NCBI GenBank assembly: GCA_946811695.1
Contig: OX328127.1
Span: 50,380,774 to 50,444,773 of the forward strand
Source of the DNA: Gonocerus acuteangulatus
Lineage: Eukaryota > Arthropoda > Insecta > Hemiptera > Coreidae
DNA length: 64,000 nucleotides
Direction: 5' to 3'
The notes under the pieces were generated by a model. The model saw only the letters and a list, made by a program, of their open reading frames with translations. It did not search any database and was not told the origin of the DNA. A program made the position numbers and the translations under genes. Position 1 is the stretch's first letter, and each line of letters opens with the position of its first letter. This document shows positions 47,801 to 57,515 of this stretch, in pieces.

Positions 47801-50800
47801 CAAATATTTAAAGTAATAGGAATAATAGTATAAATTAAACAATTATGTAATAAAATAATTGGGAAAAACATTTAAATGATAAACAATGAATGTACTTTAG
47901 TCTCTGACCATATTCTAACCTTCACCAATTAAATAGAAAAATCAAATGAGTACAACTTCTGTTTTGTGAACTTTAAAAAGATGTTTGATAGTGTCTTTCA
48001 CAGTGCTATAGTCAAAGCCTTAGGAGGAACAGGGTTAGATACAATATACAGGGGCCAACGGCCATAGCCACGTTGAATGCACCGGTTCCCGTAGATCACC
48101 AAAGTTAAGCAACGTCGGGCGTGGTCAGTACCTGAATGGGTGACCGACCACGTGCTGTTGGCATTATAGAAAAGGGCGGCAACCTGTAGACAGCCCGGCG
48201 TTAATAGCCCTAATGTTGATACGCCGTTAAACACACACACAAAAAAAAATATACAGGGGGGGATACAATCTCACCACTTATTTTTATCTTTGATTTGGAG
48301 ATGTTTTTTTCTAGTCACAAGTGGGAAAATAAAGGAATAATAGTCAATGGGAAGTACCTGAATCCTCTACGTTCTGCAGATGACATTGTGCTAATATCAA
48401 ACAAGAGGGAAGATCTCGTCATAATGCTGGATGACTTGGTGAAAGCATGTAAAGCAGTAGGACTAGTCCCTAACAATGCAAAAACCAAGGCCATGACCAA
48501 TTTCGAGGAACGAAATTCGATTGTCAAATAAAGAAATAGTTGTCAAATACGTGGATGACTAAACTTATCTCTTTCAGGAATAAGTGGAAAAAAAGAAGTT
48601 GAAAGACGGGTATCTCAAGGTCGGAAGAAGGACTGGTCTCTGAAACTAATAATGAAGAGGGATTTTCCAATGAAGATGAAGAAGAGTTAACTCATCGTTA
48701 ACTAAAGCCAACACACACCAATGGATTACTTTCCAGGAAGCGATCTATTGAAAGAAGCATGGCAAATGTGAAGAGGAAGGATCGGATCTGGAATAAAACT
48801 ATAAGGAAGAGAACGGGACTTACATATATCTCTTCATACATTTCTTCACTGAAGTGGAATTGGGCTGGACATCTGATGAGAAGGCAAGATGGAAGATGAC
48901 AAGGCGGACGCCATATGACCGGAAAAGAAAATAGGGACAGACAAGCTAAAAGGTGGAGAGATTGTTTCAACAAAAAGGCTGGACTGCAGTGGTGGGGATT
49001 GGCGACGGATCGCCAGGCCTGGAAAACTAAAGGAGCATAGTTCATCATGACTTCCACTTCCCTACAGGGTGGTCCCCAGGGAAGTGTACTACTCCTGAAA
49101 AGGAAGGCCTACTAGACAGAATATACTGCTAGCACAATTATTTGTATTTCTAATCAAGGCTCAACTAGATGGGTTAACCCTAGGTCGGTAGCAACTGTGC
49201 AAAAAAAGCACACTTAAAAGTTTTTTGGTTGGGAACCCTACTTAAACAATGAAAGGGTTGTTCCCCACCATAGTACCTGTCTACCTGCGAAAGGTCTGTC
49301 AAACTGCCTACAGTAGTTCACCCCACGCCCTCGCTGGGAGCGGATATTCTTGTGTGCCAAATTTGTACATTGGGACCTAACTCGTCTCAATTTTGAAGGT
49401 CGGAATTTTTAATTTTTTAGCCTTGCGCCTTTCTCTAATTGTTATGTATGTCAAGTTATATGAGCGATTTTTTAGATTTAAGAAGTAATGAGGGCGTTTT
49501 AGGAGATGTGCTTAATTTACACATTGCGACAGAACTCGTGAATTAGAAAACTAATTTTTAATTATCACTTCTTTTCCCTAGTTTGTCTACAAAATAGAGA
49601 ACCAGTGGTTTGATTTAAGAAAGGAAAAGGATTTGGGAGAGATAAAAAAACTTTTGGGAGCTGAACATGATGATCCTGCACAAACTGAAGATTTAGGAGA
49701 AGAGAGTGACGTAGCTTCAGAAGATGGAATTGAGGAGAAATTGGATGATACATCGACTCAACAAAAGCCCACTGATGCAAGTGAAGACGAAGAGGCATGT
49801 GACAACGAAGAAGAAAGTAGCCCTTTTGTTGTTGGAAAGGATAAACAAACAAAATGGACAAGAAGACCACCAAGTAAATTATACACGGTTATTATTATTA
49901 TTATATCATCACTCGCATTCCAGGAGTCATACGAGCAGCAAGACAGGCCAAAATCCCGGTAGAGCAATTTGCACCAAACACTCTAAAACGATCTGTGAAG
50001 AGTGCCAAATTGCAATAACCCAAATTTCTTCGGAGACCCGTCAAACAAATGATTCAGAGGAAGAATTTCTTTAGTGGGATGCAAATGAAGAGACAAAGTG
50101 TTTTTATTATTTAATTAGAATGTTAAGATCACAATTTACTTTGTATTCAAATAAACATATCGTAATGGGTCATAAAAAGTGTTTTTTACAATTATTGTGT
50201 TTTGGCTATTAAAAAAACTATTTTCATTTTTTTTTTTACTTTTTATCCTTTAGTATACATCTCCATGAGAGTGGGTGTGAAGCAGAGTCAAAAAGATTTG
50301 AGAAGGATGGGAGCTATTGAATTTTGAATTTGTGTGTATATTTCGCACATTGCGACCGAACGAAGGTGCAAAAAGGTTGCGACCGACGGAGGGTTAATGC
50401 TATATATTGTTATTGATTCACAATACAATGTGAATTCACATATGAGAATATATGTGTGGACATAGATATTGTTATATCAATTTCCAAATTGTAAAAACTT
50501 AGAGAATAAATTGTACTAAGTGAATTTATTTAATTCTCAATCTGGAAACTCTTATATAAAATAAGATTTAAAAATTAGATTCAAACAATGTTTATATTAT
50601 TATTTGTGCTTGTACTTTATAGTAAACAACACATTAACTCAAGTCGCAAAAATAAACATAATCTATTTATCGGAATTCTTTTGGGGAAAAGTCAAAAAAT
50701 TAAAAAGAATCGCTAACTTTATTTCTTTCTCTACATGTTTCACAAGCTTTTGGTGTCTCTACAAGAGAACATTTTATAAAACCTGACAGCTTCAACTTGA

Positions 50801-53800
50801 GGAGGAAAATCTTCTACTATTAGGGCTACTCGAGACTGGTCTTGGACTAAAAGAATCCAATATTGATACTAATGGACGTTTTTTTAAAGTTTTTATGCTC
50901 ATAACATGTGCCCCTAAAGAGGCACCAAAAGGGTGCGAAATATTTAGGGGAAAAATAAAGTTAGTGAAATTGTTGAGTTAAGTTTTATTTTTATTTTTGT
51001 GCCCTTCTGGCTATAATGAGAAATCCAAGATTTGAGTAGAGAACCAGCGAAGTATTAAAAATAAACTATTTATAAATATTAAATAAATTCCAACTTACAT
51101 CATCACCGTAATCAATATCAATTGGATACATGCAATTGGGATGTTTGACAAAGTTATGCCTATTTCTCCAGTGGTTATTGGTATGATCATAATAACAATC
51201 TTTAAACACTCTTTTAGCTTCATCAAGTGATCCCATATTCTCCAATTTTTTTCCACCAATATTAGTACCGATCCGGCCCCATGATCTGAATACCCAATAC
51301 CTAAGATATTAAAAAAAAAATCATTTAGACAAAAATGTTAAGAAAGTCTGAAGAATAAAGAAGGGTCTTAGGATCTTACTGATTTAAAAAAAGTATAATT
51401 TACAAGGGAATGATTTAGAATATTTACTAGTTACTCAAAGAAAATCAGGAATAACATCACAAAAACCCTGGTAAGTAGGTCACATATGTATATTTGTTTG
51501 AAGAGTGGATCAATTTTTGTGATAAGTAGGACTGCACTAGTTAAAATTGTTTTAGTTTGTCGAAGTTGAACTGACAGAGAAGTCCACAATATATAATAAT
51601 GTGTCGAGCACTCTATGTACAAAGCTTCTTATGATGTATTTGAGGGTAGTGGAGAGATTTTTCAGGGTTCATGTTCAAAGTATAGCCAGTTCATATAGAT
51701 GGAGCAGTTCAAATCCACATGCACAAAATTTAGGGGGAATATTCCCAATGGTTCTGCCATTTTCAAATTCCCATTTCAAGGAACAAAACGCTGATTACGT
51801 CTCGTTTAAGATTAGAGGTCTTTGAGAAGTCAGGCAAGGATATGGTGTTCAATATTTACCAATACTTGGCCAAATCTAAGCCTAAAACCATTTTATTCCT
51901 AGAGATGAGGTTTAAACAGAGGGAATGCTTACCACATATTTTATAGCAGTGGGAATATAGGACACACCATTTTCCCCCTAATAAAACTGTCTATTTGAAG
52001 AGGCAACTTTATAGTTTAAATTATTTTCAGCCTTACCTCTGGCTAAGTATTCACAAACATTAAACACTATCTTCCTTGTGAGACCTCTCAAAGCGTTCCC
52101 TAGTCGTAAACAAGACATAATCAGCTTTTACAGAGTATCACTAGAGAGAGTTGTTCTTTGAAATGGGAATTTGCACATAGTGGAATCTTCAGGAATATTT
52201 CCCTCGGAATTTTGTGCACGTAAAATTGAACTTTTCCATCTAACTGAAGGGGGTGTAAGTTTGTGATTTTCGACTATAAAAGGCAAAAATGCTTACAAAT
52301 GATATAAAGACAGTCCTTCAGGACACTTTAATGCCTAAAACGTTTAAGACCACAATATGAATTATTAGACCGTTATGAATAGAGCCCGGAAGTTAGGCAA
52401 AATGCCTTTTTTATCTGAATGGATATATTGAAGAATCAGATAGAAATAAATATGTTTCCGTGCATTTAGGAAGAGTAGACAATTTTTATTTTGCCTTTTT
52501 TTGCCTATTTTGGCTATTTTAAGATTTAAAGCCTTTTTTTGCCTTTTTTGCTTGTTATGCAATTTTTTTCTGTGATTTAAACATTTTAAAAAGCACATAA
52601 CGAATTTCGAATTTCAGTTCGTCGAAAACAAAAAAGGTTTCACAAATTAAATTACATTTTGCTGTCACAAATATCAATTCGAAAGCTTATTTTCCCAACC
52701 CGTGGATTGACCCTCTGTAAATAACAGAGCCTTTCTTGGTAGAAGGAATGCACAGGCATAATGAATAGCAGGAAAGAGAGAGAAGTACATCTCCTTCCTC
52801 ACACCCCTTTTGCTGTGACAATGGTGTAGTTACCTGGTATTCCGGATTTAGAAATGATAAGATAATGCAGAGGAAGTTTTTCTATAATAAAAACATTTTT
52901 TCTTAGAAGGTCTATGAGAGTTGATACTTTGAAAAAGCATCTTGTTGTTGCTTGTAAAAAGGGAAAGTAAGAGTAAGTACACTAATTCTGTGATAAATTG
53001 GTAATAAAGAAATGAATGAGTATTTAAAATACATATTTTCATTAATAATGAGTGAGATTCCTCTTTGCCTTCACTCCTAATAAATGCCTATTTTAATTAC
53101 AATACTGCCTATTTTCAGTATTTTAAATGCCTTTTTGCCTGCCTATTTTAACCAAAAATAAATGCCTATCTTCCGGGCTCTAGTTATGAATGTCAAGTAC
53201 CTGAACAGAGATAATGATTTGACAAGTACATTTACAAGAGACAAATTTTGGTCTGTCATACTCATGGGTATCTAGAAGCATTGAAACTTTTGCTAGTCAT
53301 GAAATAATATATCCAGAAATGGGACAATTTTTACAACACAATCTTCCATTTATTCCCTGGAAGGGATATTTAACATCAAGAGAGTTATTTGGTTAAGTTA
53401 TAGAGTTGGTACAGTTAAAATTTGAATAATATATTAAAGAAAAAAAAACAAAAGTTTTTTTTTTTTTTTTTTTTCTTTCTTTCTTAGAAAATGCAATGAG
53501 AAGCTAAATTAAAGTAAGCAATCCTATTATATTCTTACCTTTTACCACCCTCATTGGACTCAAGAATTTGTAATTTATAAAAACTGTTTTTATTTTTCTG
53601 CACATCAGACAAGCCTAACACAGCTGTCCATATATCTTTGCCATCATTATAAACACGGGTCACATCTTCCATACCAGAGTCTGGGTCGACAGCAGACCCA
53701 CCAACAATTTTCAATTTTACTGTAGACATACTTTTAGAAAATTTACCTGTAATAATAAATATATTGGAGCTATGAAATATACAAAAAAATATGAAAAATT

Positions 53801-56800
53801 ACTAGAATTAAAATATCATATTTACCACTCCCTGAACCAGATTTCTTGGCTTCTGATTTCTTTATCACTTCTTCCACTTTAGTTTTAACCTAAAACAAAT
53901 TTCTATAGACAATTCAAAAATATCTTAAATTCAGGAAAAACCTCTATAAAAAGGATAACTTACATCCCCACCCCAAGGAGATATTGACATTTCCGATATT
54001 TTTTCAGCAGCATTGCCTTTTTCACAGGCATCTACAAATGACTCTGGAACAACATGAATGTTAAGTTCTTTTGCTTCCTTCATTTTTGAACTCATTTTCT
54101 CAACTTCCTCTGTTAAAAATAAAACACATAGATTAATACTTAGGAATTGTCTAAAATAAAATATCATCTAAATGGGTTCAACTCAACAATAAAGATCTCA
54201 TAAAATAGATATAAGATCGAACTGGTTTACCTTTTTTTTTACTGTTCACTGCTCCAGCAGTCGGGGAGCGGCTGGGCACTGTGTACTGTTGACTTTTTTA
54301 CAAATCAGAGGAAGCAGTTGAGAGCTTTTCATATTTCTCGTATACTTTCTCTTCTCATTTCTCGACTTTAGAGCTATCTAGCGTTACCTTAGCGTACTTC
54401 TAGTAGTCCTCCCTGACACTGGAGAGTATTTGAATAAAATTTCTGTCCGTGTGAGCTATTCGGGTGTACATAAAAAGAAGTTTTTAACTCCACCGATTTT
54501 ATATCCAAAGTCACGGATCAAAAGTCCAACTCGCAAGAAAAGTGTTATCTTAGTGCATTTTCAATCTTATCCCTAGTGTCATTTCGAAAGCTTGGAATAG
54601 GGATAAAACAATTTTTTATTAATATTTCATGAAAATTGCCAACACTCACTTAAAAACATTTTGAAAAAAAGTGATATTAAGGCATCATGACACAGTTAAA
54701 TGACAATAGCCAACTCACACAAAAACAAAAAAAAAAAAAAATACTCAGTCCAGCTCTCCCTCATTCTAAAGAAAGTCTCTTTAAGTAAATAAAAAATGGA
54801 ATTTATTCCCGAATAAACTAAAAAAAATCGTTATCAAGTCAGCTGTTCATTAAAAATATAAAAGATCAAAACTATTCATGTTTAATTTGTATCCATATAG
54901 ATGTTATTTTAAGCAAATTTTCAGGGATGGGGATTGCACTAACCACCTATCTGAGAAATGTGCTTAGTAATGTAGCTCCTTGATGATGGCCATTATTATA
55001 TGATGGTATGAATAGTTACACTAAAGCCTTCTAGATGGTGCCACCATTGGCTAGTCATATTCGGCAGTAGCTGCACCTTTTAGAAACATATTGGCCCAAA
55101 ATGAAACTTTGTCATGGCTAGTGAGTTACAACTCTTTTAGCACTTTACAAGGAATATAGCTATTGAGGTTGCACCCATGAAAGTTTTTTTTTTTTTTAAT
55201 TTACTTTCTTGCAACAAATTTGCTGCATACTACTGAATAAACTATTGCCTCATTTACCAAATGGTAATAAATCAGATAACTAGACAGTATCTGTCTTTTG
55301 GGCACTCACAGCCTCTTCCAGGGCTCATTATTAACTTCATCCTGCCAACAACTGACTGGTTATTTATAGGTTACCACCCTTTTCTAGCCAGTATAGGGCT
55401 CATGCTTTTTCTTTTTTTGAAAGAAAAGCCATCACCCCAAGTGGGAATCAAACCCTGGCACTGAGTGCATAAAATACGCCTGAGAACTTTCCAATCCAAA
55501 AACCACAATTATTTTGGCTGTTTTTACCTATCGTCTTCAGGCTTCAGAAGAGTATCTTGCAATTGAAATCAGTTGGTTTACAGTTACCAAGTTTTATTAT
55601 TATAAGTGGTATATTTCTACCATTTGAAACTCCTCTGATACTTGGTAATTAAAGACTGCAAATGTACTAGACTTTGATATGAATATTGCGAGGAACCATC
55701 AAGGTAATTCATTTGTTTAAATTCTCACCAAAAAACACTTACCTTCAGTAGATATTACTGCAACCACATCAGAAGTTAACTTTGAAGAAATAGAACCGCC
55801 CCACTTTTCTATTTTCTTCTTTAAACTTGTATTACTCTTTATATTCTTCCCAATAGCAAAAAATACCATTCCACGAAAAGGTGCAAATCTCTCAATTTTT
55901 GCACTGAAATAGAACAATTAATTACATATGGAAATCAATAATAAAAAATCCTTCCATTAATGCCAAGAAAACTTACCTTGTACTTGGCTCAGATTTAGGA
56001 GCTTTCGGTTTATTATCCTTAAGAAAAGCACGGTCAGATAATTTACATTTATAGTTCTCCCTGAAAAAAGAGGAAATACAATTAATTTTTAAATTAATTA
56101 ATGCCTTATGAAGCAAAAATTACCAAGTAGAATGAGGATACATACTGTATGGATACAGCTGACCATTTCAATCTATTTACTCGTAAAACTATTTCTTATG
56201 AGGACACCATTGACGTAAAATCGAATCATCAAACAGTGATAAATTTATTCAACTTACCAGTGATCGGGATCCATTGAAAAATATCAGCACTTTTAAAAAA
56301 TTAAAATAAAATAAATGGAGACCTTTCCACGGTGAAATTTGGCCAAGAACTGACAAACCGAACCCTTTTAGTACCGGAAAACATAGCCAACAGAGTAAAC
56401 ATTGACTTCCAACGACATGATAGGTGTGCTGTATTTGGTTAGCTGGTCCCTCGTGGGTAGATGATAACAATGACTAAAGATTTAATCTCTTAAGCTGGAC
56501 AAAACTATAAGTTATAGGAGAATTATTGCTAAGTGTATCCATTTATTCTTTCAAATAACTTTATTTGTTTGTTTTTTAAAATCACTGTATAATGTACCGG
56601 TTGGTATGCACTGGCAGTGAAAATTTTCAAATCTTTATTTTTCAGGAAAATTAACTCGCCAGACTGGAATTTGAACAATTTATACTCGTGTTGCCAATTT
56701 TGCTCCTGAGCTTCGTACCACAACATGGGAAGTTAAATTCAACCAAAGGAGCTAAAGGTTCACATAGACAGCATAGTGTCATATTTATCTGAAATCAGTC

Positions 56801-57478
56801 AATGTTATTGTCATATTATTACCCAACCCGCACTTTGATAAATCTACAAATTTATTAAACCACTTCATAATACTATATAATAATTTAGTCAAATTTTTAA
56901 ATCTTTATTTTCTAGACAAATTAACTTGCCATACTGGGATTTGAACTCAGATACTCCTGTTTTATGCTTGAGTACATGTCCAGCAATAAAAATAAAAATT
57001 TGCAATTTTTTTTTCTTAACCCCTTAACGGGCAAGGGCCGCTTGAGCGGCCACTGCTCGCTGAAATTAAAAAATGACACGAGTGAGGCGGAATTGGTTCC
57101 AATGCTTCCTGCTAGATGCTGGGGTATACCAAAAAATAGTATTTGGAGGTCTTGGGCCCGACGAGCCGAGATATGACGAAGTTGACCGCTATAGCGGCCC
57201 TTGCCCATTCCCGCACTCGTCTTGTGTCAGTGTTGGCCGTGCATTATTGGCTCTCTGGATCACTCATCTTATCCGTAAATCATTTCAAAGTATGTAATAA
57301 TTCGTTTATACATTCTAGATTAGGAATTAATCGCTTACATGTTATTCGTTGATTCATCTCATAAGTACCTTACTCTCGTCAGACTGGAAGGAAAAATACT
57401 TTTTTTGGCATTGCTAATGTAATATTTTTCTCAATTCTGTTTCAAATGATATTGTGGGCTAGCATTTTACTATTATTA

Positions 57479-57515
<37 letters not shown>

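Noticed and set aside
48054..48163. Functional 5S rRNA gene
   Set aside because: About 10 bases of a conserved helix are missing, a SINE body and A-rich tail follow, and target duplications flank the unit.
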